DNA of 64,000 nucleotides from Chloroflexota bacterium (GCA_013152435.1 JAADGJ010000028.1:1-64000), one strand, 5' to 3'; positions 1 through 8,748 are shown, numbered from the stretch's first letter. Made by a program: numbers and translations. Notes: generated by a model not told the origin, from the letters alone.

Positions 1-83
1 CTGGGGTTTGGTTCTTTACTTTCTCTACTTTACCCAAGGCGTTCCCTTTTGACTAGTCCCTTCTCCAAAAAGCCAAACTTCAG

Positions 84-204
84 GGAGGGGCGGAGCCCCT
101 CCGGAAAAAGCCCTTCTTTTGCCTTACCTCCCCCTGCGGAGCTGGTCGTTGAGGGAGACCTCTCAGACATCTTGCCGGTAAATTCTCAGACACGCTCTCA
201 GATC
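84..204 (-). repeat. Dispersed intergenic repeat, copy 1
   Basis: This copy reads on the minus strand. Its end AGAGCGTGTCTGAG (near 187-200) is followed by a palindromic core near 149-170 and a block CCTCAACGACCAGCTCC (read from the minus strand). The same order and near-identical sequence occurs on the plus strand at 14077-14150. At 84-102 there is an 8-bp stem GGAGGGGC/GCCCCTCC with a 3-base loop. The first 80 bases of the window show no gene that I can support. Confidence 0.75.
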
Positions 205-237
205 GCACCTTCCTGGGAAAAATCCGCCAATATCATC

Positions 238-267
238 TTGACACACGCGCGTCGACTATGCTACCAT
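238..267 (+). promoter_or_regulatory. Candidate sigma70 promoter for the Cys-rich/GNAT pair
   Basis: TTGACA at 238-243 and TACCAT at 262-267 are separated by 18 bases. The pair lies 40 bases upstream of the first gene and immediately after the dispersed repeat. The -35 box is perfect and the -10 box matches 4 of 6. Confidence 0.5.
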
Positions 268-306
268 GCATCAAGACCCACTACATCGAGGACGAGAGGT
301 TGAGGG

Positions 307-687
307 ATGTACCCGCAAAGCGAGATCCTGTTCCCGTACCGGAGCATCGCCGCCCTCAAGAACCTGCGCGGCGAGAAATGGCGTAAACTGGTAGAACGAG
401 TAGCCGCCCAACCTGACGGAACGCTGGACACCGTAGCCTTCTCTCTGATGATGATCCGCCTATGCGATTGCCTCAACTGCGACATGGGAAGCTACAAGGC
501 CTCCCTGGGATGCACACTCTGCGCCCAGCGCACCATCGCGGGGAGCAAAGCCGATGACGAAACGCTTCTGAAGGAGTTCGAAAGGGCGCGTCAGGATGTG
601 GCAGCCTATCTGAAGCAACGCGGGCGGCATAAGCCGCCGACCCAGGGACAACGTCCCGTCTCAGATCAGGAGCTGGTTCCCGCATGA
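307..687 (+). CDS. Cys-rich conserved hypothetical protein
   Basis: This is a 126-residue soluble protein I do not recognise. The middle holds a tight cysteine cluster, CDCLNCDMGSYK followed by GCTLCAQR (residues about 56-78), giving five Cys in two pairs plus one, which could bind zinc or an iron-sulfur cluster. The C-terminal third is basic and proline/glutamine-rich and is probably disordered. The ATG is preceded by a GAGAGG-like ribosome site, and a consensus -35 promoter lies just upstream. Its TGA overlaps the ATG of the acetyltransferase (ATGA), so the two are probably translationally coupled. Gene reality is well supported by the coupling and promoter. The metal-binding role is inference from cysteine spacing only. 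Confidence 0.75.
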   Translation: MYPQSEILFPYRSIAALKNLRGEKWRKLVERVAAQPDGTLDTVAFSLMMIRLCDCLNCDMGSYKASLGCTLCAQRTIAGSKADDETLLKEFERARQDVAAYLKQRGRHKPPTQGQRPVSDQELVPA

Positions 688-1211
688 TCCAGGGGGAAAA
701 GGTACGCTTACGGGCCATCACCCGGGATGATTTACCCCGCTACACGACCTGGTTGAACGATCCCCAGGTCATCGAATATTTCGGCCCGTACCGCCCATGG
801 AGCCTGGAAGACGAAGAGGACTGGTTCACAAAGCAACGCACCGATCCATCGGTGATGAACTTCGCCATCGATGCGCTAGAAGACGGGCAGCATGTGGGCG
901 GATGCGGGCTCAGCCACATCGACCAGCGAAACCGCACGGCCGAATGCGGCATCTTCATCGGCGAGAAGTCCCGTTGGGGACAGGGGCTGGGGACCGACGC
1001 GATGCGGGCGCTGATCCGATACGGTTTCCAGCAGCTCAACCTCCATCGCATCTATCTGCGGGTCTACGAGGAGAACCGACGCGCCATCCGAGCCTACGAA
1101 AAGGTGGGGTTTCGGATCGAAGGTCGCTGGCGGGAGGCGGAATTCCGCCATGGTCGTTACCATGACATCCTCTGGATGAGCATCCTGGCCCATGAACTTC
1201 CCACGTCGTGA
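684..1211 (+). CDS. GNAT N-acetyltransferase, RimJ/RimL-like
   Basis: A 175-residue protein that transfers an acetyl group from acetyl-CoA to an amine. It spans a complete GNAT fold. It opens with VRLRAITRDDLPRY, typical of the RimJ/RimL branch, and has the acetyl-CoA pyrophosphate loop RWGQGLGTDAM (residues about 93-103). Later come NLHRIYLRVYEENRRAI and the terminal motif AYEKVGF. RimJ/L enzymes acetylate N-termini of ribosomal proteins, but many relatives act on antibiotics or small amines, so the substrate is open. The start overlaps the stop of the Cys-rich gene by 4 bases. A GC-rich hairpin 43 bases after the stop probably ends the transcript. Confidence 0.9.
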   Translation: MIQGEKVRLRAITRDDLPRYTTWLNDPQVIEYFGPYRPWSLEDEEDWFTKQRTDPSVMNFAIDALEDGQHVGGCGLSHIDQRNRTAECGIFIGEKSRWGQGLGTDAMRALIRYGFQQLNLHRIYLRVYEENRRAIRAYEKVGFRIEGRWREAEFRHGRYHDILWMSILAHELPTS

Positions 1212-1253
1212 TGAGCGACCTTGATCACTCACCCGACCTCGCTACTCTGCAAA

Positions 1254-1276
1254 GGCCACCCCTGTGGTGGCCTCTT
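1254..1276 (+). terminator. Intrinsic terminator-like hairpin after the GNAT gene
   Basis: Stem GGCCACC (1254-1260) pairs with GGTGGCC (1266-1272) around a 5-base loop, followed by TCTTCTTC. The T tract is imperfect, so termination may be partial. Confidence 0.6.
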
Positions 1277-1389
1277 CTTCATCTCGCGTCGGCCGACCAC
1301 GCCCTCCCCCGCCAGCCCGTTCGAATAGGAGCGCATCCTCCGCCGTTCTATTCAACGAACTGGCCCGGCCACCCTCATGCGAGTCGATC

Positions 1390-1962
1390 ATGACCGCTCA
1401 CGCGACCACCGAAGCAGAATTGATCCGGCGCAGCCAACAAGGCGATGAGCAAGCCTTCGGCGAACTGGTTCAACGCTACTACCGACTGGTGATGAGCATC
1501 GCATATCGCCTGTCCAACGACCCACAGTTGGCCGAGGATATGGCACAGGAGACGTTTCTGAAGGCCTGGCAGGCCCTTCCTCGTTTCCGCATCAAGGGGG
1601 AAGAAGCCACCGGATTCCGCCCGTGGCTCTGTCGGATCGCGGTCAACACGACCATCGATGAGATGAGACGGCAGCGCCCCATCGCTGACCTGGAGGAAAG
1701 CATGATATCTCCGGTCACCCAACCTTCGGAGGCGCTGGACCGAGCCGTCGACGCCGAGGCGGTGCGATCGGCCATCGCTCGCCTGCCGGAACGAAGCCGG
1801 GCCGCCCTGATCCTGCGAGAATATGAGGGATTATCCTATCAGGAGATCGCAGAGGCGCTGGACATACCCATCGGGACGGTCATGTCCCGGCTGAATTACG
1901 CTCGAAAGCGGCTACGAGAGGAGTTGGAGGCCTATCTCAAGCCGGAAAATCCAAAGGGATAG
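1390..1962 (+). CDS. ECF-family RNA polymerase sigma factor
   Basis: A 190-residue extracytoplasmic-function sigma factor. Region 2 (about residues 20-85) contains the core-binding helix FGELVQRYYRLV and the -10 recognition segment AEDMAQETFLKAW. Region 4 (about 125-180) has the helix-turn-helix GLSYQEIAEALDIPIGTVMSR. Regions 1 and 3 are absent, as in ECF factors. The ATG was chosen because it gives the family's usual length; an upstream in-frame extension would be Pro/Ser-rich and unlike the family. The next gene, 9 bases downstream, encodes a zinc-finger membrane anti-sigma factor, so this is a standard signal-responsive pair. I could not identify its target promoter consensus. Confidence 0.95.
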   Translation: MTAHATTEAELIRRSQQGDEQAFGELVQRYYRLVMSIAYRLSNDPQLAEDMAQETFLKAWQALPRFRIKGEEATGFRPWLCRIAVNTTIDEMRRQRPIADLEESMISPVTQPSEALDRAVDAEAVRSAIARLPERSRAALILREYEGLSYQEIAEALDIPIGTVMSRLNYARKRLREELEAYLKPENPKG

Positions 1963-1971
1963 AGGGATCCT

Positions 1972-2658
1972 ATGCCCGACGATCACCAACCGTGGACCCA
2001 ATGGCTGATCGCCTATCATGACGGGGAGCTCACCCCCGCCAAACGAGATCTTCTACAAAGCCATCTGTCCGCGTGCCCACGATGTCGGCACGCCCTGAGC
2101 GAGCTGAACCGACTACGCGAGGTCCTGCGTAGCGCGCCGGTCCCATGGGCCTCCCTCCGTTCCTCCCGGGAGGTATGGCGACAGATGCGCGAGCAACTCC
2201 CTCATCGAAGGGAGACGACGCATTCCCTGCCCCATTGGCTTCGCTGGCTTCCATCCGCCGGCCTGCTTCTCTGCAACGTCACGGCCCAGGTCGTCGGCAC
2301 GATCGTGCTCCTGATCTCCCTGCTCGCCGCGCTGGGCCTGATCGATCCCCGGTGGATGCCTTACCGGACATCCAGCGTCCAGGCGGACCAGGTGCTAAGC
2401 TGGCTCGCGCTGCGCGGCCTCTCGGAGCCGCTGGGCTGGGGGGCCAATCTGATCGCTCTCCCGCCCGAATGGGGCGCTGTGACGGAGTTCGTGCTCTCCG
2501 CCCTGATCCTGAGCCTGTTGATCGGGATCCTGAGCCTGGGATACCTGCTGTCCCTCTGGCTTCTGTGGCGACACCACAGGTCGGCCAGGGGTGGGCAGAG
2601 GCGAAGCAGCCTGAGGCGCCATGCCAGGCCACCCCGGCGCCCGGCCATCATCACGTGA
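1972..2658 (+). CDS. Membrane-bound anti-sigma factor with ZAS zinc finger
   Basis: A 228-residue protein expected to hold the upstream ECF sigma factor at the membrane. The N-terminal anti-sigma zinc-binding motif is H-x3-C-x2-C (HLSACPRC, residues about 31-38), preceded by the characteristic LIAYHDGELTPAKRDLLQSH. Two hydrophobic segments follow: one around residues 85-123 (GTIVLLISLLAALGL) and a stronger one around 173-200 (FVLSALILSLLIGILSLGYLL). The C-terminal tail is very basic and should face the cytoplasm. The segment between the two membrane spans (about 50 residues) is the probable external sensor. The ribosome site AGAGGGAT overlaps the sigma gene's stop codon, which implies coupling. 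Confidence 0.9.
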   Translation: MPDDHQPWTQWLIAYHDGELTPAKRDLLQSHLSACPRCRHALSELNRLREVLRSAPVPWASLRSSREVWRQMREQLPHRRETTHSLPHWLRWLPSAGLLLCNVTAQVVGTIVLLISLLAALGLIDPRWMPYRTSSVQADQVLSWLALRGLSEPLGWGANLIALPPEWGAVTEFVLSALILSLLIGILSLGYLLSLWLLWRHHRSARGGQRRSSLRRHARPPRRPAIIT

Positions 2659-2692
2659 ACGAACGTGGAATCGATAAAACTGGAGGCAAGAC

Positions 2693-3637
2693 ATGGATCA
2701 CATTGACATCCTGCGCCGGTCCCTACACCTGACATGGCGGTCAAAGGCCCTGTGGGTGTTCGGCGCGCTGCTCGCCCTGACCAGCGGCGGAAGCTTCAAC
2801 TTCCCGCGCGGCGGCCAGGCGCAATGGCGCCTCACCCATCAGGACCTCTCCACCTTGTCCGAAAATTGGGAAGCCCTTTTCCTCGGCATCCTATGCCTTG
2901 TCGCCATCCTGATCGTGCTCGCCCTGATCCTACGATACATCGCGCAAACCGGGCTTTACCGGTTGATCGACGAGAAGCTCCTCTATGACCGCACGCCCAC
3001 CGTGCGACAGGGCTTCGCGCTGGGGTTGGATCGCAGGGCGCTACGGCTCTTCGGCATCGATCTGATCATCGACATCCCTCTGTCCATATTCGCCCTGTCC
3101 GTCCTCGCCCTGGCGCTCTCCCCGCTGCTCTTGCTGCTGGTCGACAGCACCGCGGTGAAGATCCTCTCGGTCGTGCTGACCATCGGCCTGGTGCTGATCG
3201 CCCTGCTGATCCTGTTCATCGTCGGAGGGACCGTGGGCATCTGGCGCCAGCTGGTAGCTCGCCAGGCCGTCCTCGACGACCAAAGCTGGAGCGAAAGCCT
3301 GCGACGAGGGTACGATCTCTTCGTCGCCCAGTGGCAGGATATCCTTTTGATGGCCTTGCTGATGTGGGGAATCGCCATCGGATGGGGAATCGTGACCGTG
3401 CCCGTGATCATCCTCCTGGGCGCGATCGCCGTGGCCGCCGGGGGCATACCCGCGTGGCTGGTGATGGGCCTGACGGGGTCCCGATGGGCCGCCTGGCTGA
3501 TAGGGATCCCCATTGGAGCCACGGTATTCCTGATCCCGCTGCTCATACTCCAGGGCGCCTACCAGGCGTTCCACGCCGCCGTGTGGACGATCACCTATCG
3601 CGAGCTGGTCCCCGCGTCGGAGCCCCTGGAGGAATAA
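2693..3637 (+). CDS. Polytopic membrane protein of unknown function
   Basis: A 314-residue integral membrane protein with a strong ribosome site (TGGAGG, 7 bases before ATG). The N-terminus SLHLTWRSKALWVFGALLAL resembles a family of uncharacterised bacterial membrane proteins that begin with a W/K-rich amphipathic stretch leading into a first span. About six hydrophobic segments follow, rich in Leu/Ile and Gly. A central hydrophilic part, RQAVLDDQSWSESLRRGYDL, lies on one face. There are no catalytic motifs. It is the third gene of the sigma/anti-sigma cluster (34 bases after it), so it may be co-expressed in the same envelope response. A transporter or membrane-stress role is guesswork. Confidence 0.8.
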   Translation: MDHIDILRRSLHLTWRSKALWVFGALLALTSGGSFNFPRGGQAQWRLTHQDLSTLSENWEALFLGILCLVAILIVLALILRYIAQTGLYRLIDEKLLYDRTPTVRQGFALGLDRRALRLFGIDLIIDIPLSIFALSVLALALSPLLLLLVDSTAVKILSVVLTIGLVLIALLILFIVGGTVGIWRQLVARQAVLDDQSWSESLRRGYDLFVAQWQDILLMALLMWGIAIGWGIVTVPVIILLGAIAVAAGGIPAWLVMGLTGSRWAAWLIGIPIGATVFLIPLLILQGAYQAFHAAVWTITYRELVPASEPLEE

Positions 3638-3663
3638 CCCCCCACCTCCAGGGCAACACTCCG

Positions 3664-5058
3664 CTATTCCATGTCCTGCAGGGCCCGCACGAGCGCCTGC
3701 GTGGTAGCGTACAGCGCGGGCCCGATCTCCGGCCCTATGGACATGCTCTCCTCATAGGAATCCCCCGGATCGAAATAATTCGCGGGAGCGTGGAATTCTG
3801 AGGGGTCCAGGATATAGCCCAACTCGTCGTTGGCCAACCCGATCAGGAACCGATACGGCCCCGGCAGCACAGCGCGCAGCTTCAGCCCAAGCCGGGGGAG
3901 CACCTCCCCCGGCACCGCCAACATCTGCGCGCCGCCCAGGCTCAACAGACTAGCAGACGTCTCGATGACCGTGCGCCCATCCGCCTGGGTCATATGGCGA
4001 TGAATGAGCCGGGTCCGATGGGCCATGCTCAGCAGCGGGTTCTCCAACGTCACCTCGAATTTCCGTTGGCGCCACCAGATCCGATCCACCACCAAAAGCG
4101 AAGCGTCGGCCAAAGCGTTCAACGCTCGCTCGGCCAATCGCTCCCCCATGCGCTGCGCCTCAGCAAAGGTATGAGCGGGGACATCCGGCGTCATCATGCC
4201 GCCGAGATCACCACTGAAATGGATCGCCGTTCCACCGTCAGCGGACTCGATGCGCGCTCGCAGGAAATGCGGAAAGTCGGAGGTGATGACCGTGTTCTCG
4301 CTCCCCAAAACCTCCGGGTGGCACGGGAAGTTGGTCACCGTGGCGATCGCCGTTCCGTCGTCCTCCTCCACGCGCAAGACGGACAGCTCGTCGTCCACGA
4401 TGGAGGGATCACGGGCGTTACGAGCCAGCCCGGGCGCCGGCACGGACGCTGCCCGCAGGCGTGCGGGGCGCAAGCCATCGACGGCCTCGATGATGGCCTC
4501 CGTCGTCTGGGCACGCACCCAGGCGAGGTAGTCCTGATCCACGCCGGACGTGATGCGGTTCGGCCCCCACAGCCCCAGCGTATCCGGCCCCGAGTGCGTA
4601 TGGGTGGAGGCGATGATCGCCCCTTGCAAGGGTATGCCGCGCCGCGACACCTCTCCCAGGATCAGGAAGACGTCGTCTTGAAAAAGCCCGATCAGATCCA
4701 GGGCCGCCAACGCGATGGTGGTCACCCCATCGCCGAGGGCCAACGCCCGCACCCAGAGATCGTCATGCACGGCGGTGGCCACGCGGTTGATCCCGAACCC
4801 GGCCAGATACACGCGCTTCTCAGCGGGATCAGGCGTGATCTTGCGAACCGCCGCGCCCGCCCGCAGAGGGCCGGGTTCCCCCGGCGGAGCCGCCTGTGGC
4901 TCCCATCGGACCGACGGTGAGGTCGATGTTCCCATGACACACCCCCCTATCCAAACCCCCAGGGAAGCGAGCAACAAGCGCCCCAGCTCCCGACGGGAGA
5001 TCCGGCACTGTCGTGTCCTTTCCCACACTTCACGCTTCAATGCGATGCCGCCCGCCAT
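3664..5058 (-). CDS. Neutral/alkaline ceramidase-like hydrolase, exported lipoprotein
   Basis: About 464 residues. After an N-terminal basic stretch with twin arginines (RISRRELGRLL) and a hydrophobic run ending in WIGGC, which resembles a Tat-type lipoprotein signal, the protein matches the N-terminal domain of neutral/alkaline non-lysosomal ceramidases. Supporting features are GAAVRKITPD, the zinc-site motif STHTHSGPDT, FPCHPEVLG and FSGDLGGMMTPD. Bacterial members lack the full eukaryotic length, and many act on unknown amide or ester substrates. The C-terminal immunoglobulin-like domain of true ceramidases seems absent. The start is uncertain: the ATG used here lacks a good ribosome site, and an in-frame TTG 18 bases upstream overlaps the stop of the preceding gene. 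It is the last gene of the glgA operon. Confidence 0.8.
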   Translation of the reverse strand: MAGGIALKREVWERTRQCRISRRELGRLLLASLGVWIGGCVMGTSTSPSVRWEPQAAPPGEPGPLRAGAAVRKITPDPAEKRVYLAGFGINRVATAVHDDLWVRALALGDGVTTIALAALDLIGLFQDDVFLILGEVSRRGIPLQGAIIASTHTHSGPDTLGLWGPNRITSGVDQDYLAWVRAQTTEAIIEAVDGLRPARLRAASVPAPGLARNARDPSIVDDELSVLRVEEDDGTAIATVTNFPCHPEVLGSENTVITSDFPHFLRARIESADGGTAIHFSGDLGGMMTPDVPAHTFAEAQRMGERLAERALNALADASLLVVDRIWWRQRKFEVTLENPLLSMAHRTRLIHRHMTQADGRTVIETSASLLSLGGAQMLAVPGEVLPRLGLKLRAVLPGPYRFLIGLANDELGYILDPSEFHAPANYFDPGDSYEESMSIGPEIGPALYATTQALVRALQDME

Positions 5059-5072
5059 GGCACAGCAGGGTT

Positions 5073-6218
5073 TCAATCCGCCTGGAAGGCCTGACGCATC
5101 TGCTGGATCACGTAGAAGGGATCCGTGCCGATCACATTCGCCGCATAGAGCTCCATCGCACCGATGTCCCCTGTGCGATTGACGGGATCCCCGCGATCCA
5201 CCAAACGGAAGATGACCGGGAACCCCGACCAGTCCTCCGGCACCGGGGCCAGCGGGGGCAGATAAAGCGCCACATTGAAACTGAACACGCCCATTCGGTC
5301 CCGGAAGCAGGCCAGCGCCCGATACAGCGCCCGTTTGAGCGCATCCGTCAGATGGGGGGCGATGAGCAGCGTCTCCCGCTCCTTGGCCGGGGTGAGGTAG
5401 GCCAGCACGCGCACCCCATCCGCCTCAAAGCCCAGCCCCAGGTCCGCATGCGCCATGTACAAATCATCGAAATAATTGCTATCATGAGCGGCCCGGTACG
5501 CCACCGCCGCCCGCCGCCACCCCTCGATCCGGGCGTAATGCATATCCTTCGTCATCGTCACCTGGGCGTGGCCGTGGATGATGCTGGCCGCCGCCTTCCA
5601 CAGGCAGTTCCACATGAAGAAGAAGTAACGGGCGTCGGGGTCGCAGGCCATCACCTCATCCGCCCAGGCCAACGCCGTGGTGATGTAATCCACGACCTGC
5701 TCCTCGCCGAACTGCAAGGGGTCGTGCTCTCGGAAGATCACCAGGCCGTGGAAGCCATCGTATTTGGCGATGTTCGAGGCGGTGACGCAGTGCTTTCCCC
5801 ACACCCGGCCGAAGATATCCTCCGGCGTGCCCGACTCCGGATGACAGAAGGGATCCCCCGTCTTCGCGCGAGCTTCCATCACCAGATCGCTCGGCCCTCT
5901 CGCTTCAATGGGACGGCGGGCACGCAGCTCGTTGAACAGCGCCCCCTCCAGGGTGACCTGGTTGGTTACCTTCACAATGCGCTGGGCCATGACCACGTCC
6001 ACGGAGCCGAAGTACCCCCGGATCCAGGCATGCATCGATTCCGGCGGATCCAGATGCCCCACCGTCTCGCTCACGTGAAAGAGGCGCTGGACGCGCTCCC
6101 GAGCGTCTCGCGGCAGCTCCGATATCATCCTGGGCAAATCCACGATGCCCGGCCGGATCTCGGGCAACGACTCTGACAACGGCTCACGCACCTTCTCGAA
6201 TTCCGCCGCTCTTCCCAC
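5073..6218 (-). CDS. GalT/HIT-superfamily nucleotidyl-sugar transferase-like protein
   Basis: 381 residues from a GTG start placed behind an excellent GGAGGAGG ribosome site that sits in the stop region of glgA. The motif SIIHGHAQV (about residues 240-248) resembles the histidine-triad active site of galactose-1-phosphate uridylyltransferase (HPHGQ) and relatives such as ADP-glucose phosphorylase. Upstream FGRVWGKHCVTASNIAKYDGF and ARYFFFMWNCLWKAAAS fit the two-half HIT-fold layout. I infer a sugar-1-phosphate nucleotidyl transfer or phosphorolysis role connected with glycogen metabolism from its position right after glgA. The family assignment is moderate and the substrate is unknown. Its stop overlaps the beginning of the ceramidase-like gene region. 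Confidence 0.7.
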   Translation of the reverse strand: MGRAAEFEKVREPLSESLPEIRPGIVDLPRMISELPRDARERVQRLFHVSETVGHLDPPESMHAWIRGYFGSVDVVMAQRIVKVTNQVTLEGALFNELRARRPIEARGPSDLVMEARAKTGDPFCHPESGTPEDIFGRVWGKHCVTASNIAKYDGFHGLVIFREHDPLQFGEEQVVDYITTALAWADEVMACDPDARYFFFMWNCLWKAAASIIHGHAQVTMTKDMHYARIEGWRRAAVAYRAAHDSNYFDDLYMAHADLGLGFEADGVRVLAYLTPAKERETLLIAPHLTDALKRALYRALACFRDRMGVFSFNVALYLPPLAPVPEDWSGFPVIFRLVDRGDPVNRTGDIGAMELYAANVIGTDPFYVIQQMRQAFQAD

Positions 6219-6231
6219 GTTGCCTCCTCCG

Positions 6232-7773
6232 TTACTCGTCACCACCCATTCGCTCAGCCGTGCTTCCGCGACGCAATACATCGTACTCCTCGGGGCGATG
6301 TGCGCCGTGCTTGGTGGCGATCGCCCGATAGTACAGGTCCACATACTTTCGAGCCGATCGATCCCAGGAGAAATCCGAGCGCATGCCCCGCAGCATCAGC
6401 CGACGCCACACGTCCCGATACTTGTAGGTCTCAGTGGCCCGCACCAGGGTGGCGTACAACGCCATGGCATCATAAGGCTCAAAGGAGAACCCGTTGCCCT
6501 CCTGAGTACGGGGATCATAGTTGGCCACCGTATCCGCCAGCCCCCCCGTAGCCCGCACCACGGGGACGGCCCCATACCGCATCGCGATCATCTGCCCCAG
6601 GCCACACGGCTCGAAGCGGGAGGGCATCAGGAACATGTCGCAGCCCGCGTAGATCCGCTGGGCCAGCGGGGCGTTGAAGGTGAGGAACACGGAGATCCGC
6701 TCCGGGTAACGCTCGTGAATACGCTCGAACAGATCGTGGTACCGTTGCTCGCCGGTGCCCAACAGGATGAACTGGCTGGGCACGTGCTGCATCCAGGCGT
6801 CGATGATCTCCGCGATCAGATCGAACCCCTTCTGGTCGGTTAGACGGGAGATCGCTCCGATGAGCGGGATGTCGTTGCGCTCCGGCAGCCCAGCCTCCTG
6901 CTGCAGAGCCGATTTGTTCGGCAGCCGATCGTCCAGATGATCCACATCGAAGTGAGAGGTGATATGGGCATCGGTCGCGGGGTTGTACAGATCATAATCG
7001 ATGCCATTGAGCACGCCAAACAGCCGGTCACGCCGGTCCCGCAAGATGGGGTCCAGCCGCTCGCCGAACTCCGGCGTCAGGATCTCCTGGGCATACCGCT
7101 CGCTGACGGTGTTGATGATATCGGCGAAGAGGATCCCGCGCGCCATCAGATCCACCACATCGTTCAGGTCGGGCGCCAGGTCCGGGTGGGCGATGAAACC
7201 GTACTCGTTGATGCCGGCGATCTCCAGGACACGATAGCCAAAGATCCCCTGGTAGGCCAGATTGTGAATCGTGTATACGGTCGCCACCTCGCCGAAAAAG
7301 GGATCATCCCGATAGATCGTCTGCATCCAGTTGGGGATGATGGCCGTGTGCCAGTCATTGCAATGAACCACATCCGGGCGCCAGTCCATCTGGCGGCACA
7401 TCTCCAGAGCCGCCCGGCAGAAGAAAATGAATCGCTCGGCGTCGTCGGGATACATGTAAATCCCCTCCCGATCAAACAGCCGAGCGTTCTCCACGAAATA
7501 GACCGGCACTCCATCCCCAATGCGCCCCTCCAGGATGGAGGCCGGCTCCTCCATATCATCCATGGGGATGGGGAAGGGCTCCAACCTGGGCCTGAGATCA
7601 AATCGCTCGGGCGAGATGCGACCATACCGGGGCATCGCCACCCGGATGTCATGGCCCAACGCCCGGATCGCCTTGGGGAGCGCCCCGGCCACATCGGCCA
7701 GTCCGCCGGTCTTCGCAAACGGGACAACCTCCGCGGAGAGGTAGAGCACTTTCAAGGGGCGTGGTTCGCTCAT
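6232..7773 (-). CDS. glgA: Glycogen (starch) synthase, GT5 family
   Basis: A 513-residue enzyme that adds glucose from ADP- or UDP-glucose to the non-reducing end of alpha-1,4-glucan. The GT5 signature is clear. The N-terminal KVLYLSAEVVPFAKTGGLADV holds the KTGGL sugar-nucleotide loop, DVVHCNDWHTAIIPNW is mid-domain, and SRFEPCGLGQMIAMRYG is the C-terminal E-x7-E type catalytic region. Length is slightly above the usual 475-490. It is the first gene of a tight minus-strand group with the GalT-like and ceramidase-like genes; 141 bases separate it from the upstream exporter gene. Confidence 0.95.
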   Translation of the reverse strand: MSEPRPLKVLYLSAEVVPFAKTGGLADVAGALPKAIRALGHDIRVAMPRYGRISPERFDLRPRLEPFPIPMDDMEEPASILEGRIGDGVPVYFVENARLFDREGIYMYPDDAERFIFFCRAALEMCRQMDWRPDVVHCNDWHTAIIPNWMQTIYRDDPFFGEVATVYTIHNLAYQGIFGYRVLEIAGINEYGFIAHPDLAPDLNDVVDLMARGILFADIINTVSERYAQEILTPEFGERLDPILRDRRDRLFGVLNGIDYDLYNPATDAHITSHFDVDHLDDRLPNKSALQQEAGLPERNDIPLIGAISRLTDQKGFDLIAEIIDAWMQHVPSQFILLGTGEQRYHDLFERIHERYPERISVFLTFNAPLAQRIYAGCDMFLMPSRFEPCGLGQMIAMRYGAVPVVRATGGLADTVANYDPRTQEGNGFSFEPYDAMALYATLVRATETYKYRDVWRRLMLRGMRSDFSWDRSARKYVDLYYRAIATKHGAHRPEEYDVLRRGSTAERMGGDE

Positions 7774-7914
7774 ATCAGGTCCACCTTCAGGAAGAAGCTC
7801 ACATCAGGAGAGACAGGCCCCACCCACACGAGGACCGAGGGCGGCCCCAGCCAACACGTCGAGCATCCTAGCATAGCCCCAAGGCTGACGCAAATCGGCC
7901 GGGGCCAGAACGGC

Positions 7915-8694
7915 TCAGCTTACCGCCCGGGTGACCAGATCGAACAGGCCCAGCAGCTTGGCACTGGACACGACGACCACGGCCACCAGGATCCGGTGGA
8001 CCCACACGGCGGCCCCCGGCCGGGAGGCGAACTGAGTTCCCGCCCACGCCCCCATCATGTTCCCGGTCGCCAGAATCAGGCCGATGCCCCAATTCACCTG
8101 ACCGTTCAGCAGAAACACGATCAGGGCGGGGACCGTGAAGACCAGGATAATGAGGACCTTGATCGCGTTCGCCCGCACCAGGTCAAATCCGGCGCCCAAC
8201 ACCAGGCCGGCCAACAGGAAAATGCCCACCCCGGCCTGGATAAATCCCCCGTAGATCCCGATCAGGAAGAACAAGCCCATCTCGGCCAACCCCGGCCGTT
8301 CCCGGACCTCCCCGCCCCGCCCCTGCAGCCAGCGCTTGGGATTGATCAGCATCACGAACAACATGATGACCATGATCACGCCGATCGCTCGCTGCATGGT
8401 CGTCTCGTTCAGGTCCACCGCGATGCGGGCCCCCACGATCGCTCCTAGGGCGGCAGGGCCGGCCAGCCATAACGCCTGTCGCAGATCCAGCAGGCCATGT
8501 GATTGGAAGCCACGCACGCCGACGATGTTCTGCAACAGGATGGCCACCCGGTTGGTGCCGTTCGCCACTGTGGCGGGGAGCCCCAGGAAAATCAGCAACG
8601 GCAGCGTGATCAACGAGCCGCTGCCCGCCAACGTGTTGATGAAGCCACAGGCAAACCCCGCAGCGATCACGGCCGGATAGAGATACCAATCCAT
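7915..8694 (-). CDS. TauE/SafE-family sulfite/anion exporter
   Basis: A 259-residue membrane protein of the TauE/SafE (formerly DUF81) family, which exports sulfite, sulfoacetate or related anions. It has about eight hydrophobic segments and two similar halves. The first carries the family hallmark GFINTLAGSGSLITLPLLIFLGLP and NGTNRVAILLQN; the second has GIYGGFIQAGVGIFLLAGLVLGAG. The ATG was chosen because a strong AGGAGGAAG ribosome site precedes it; an upstream in-frame ATG adds 21 residues without one. A near-consensus promoter lies 55 bases upstream. The transported substrate cannot be read from sequence. Confidence 0.9.
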   Translation of the reverse strand: MDWYLYPAVIAAGFACGFINTLAGSGSLITLPLLIFLGLPATVANGTNRVAILLQNIVGVRGFQSHGLLDLRQALWLAGPAALGAIVGARIAVDLNETTMQRAIGVIMVIMLFVMLINPKRWLQGRGGEVRERPGLAEMGLFFLIGIYGGFIQAGVGIFLLAGLVLGAGFDLVRANAIKVLIILVFTVPALIVFLLNGQVNWGIGLILATGNMMGAWAGTQFASRPGAAVWVHRILVAVVVVSSAKLLGLFDLVTRAVS

Positions 8695-8748
8695 GAATCT
8701 TCCTCCTCTCCTTTCAAGATAGGGGTTGGCCCACAGAAAACCTGAGGT

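Noticed and set aside
49-303. An 84-codon frame at the beginning of the window
   Set aside because: It runs through the dispersed repeat and the promoter of the next gene, has no ribosome site, and the same repeat elsewhere is not open in a matching frame.
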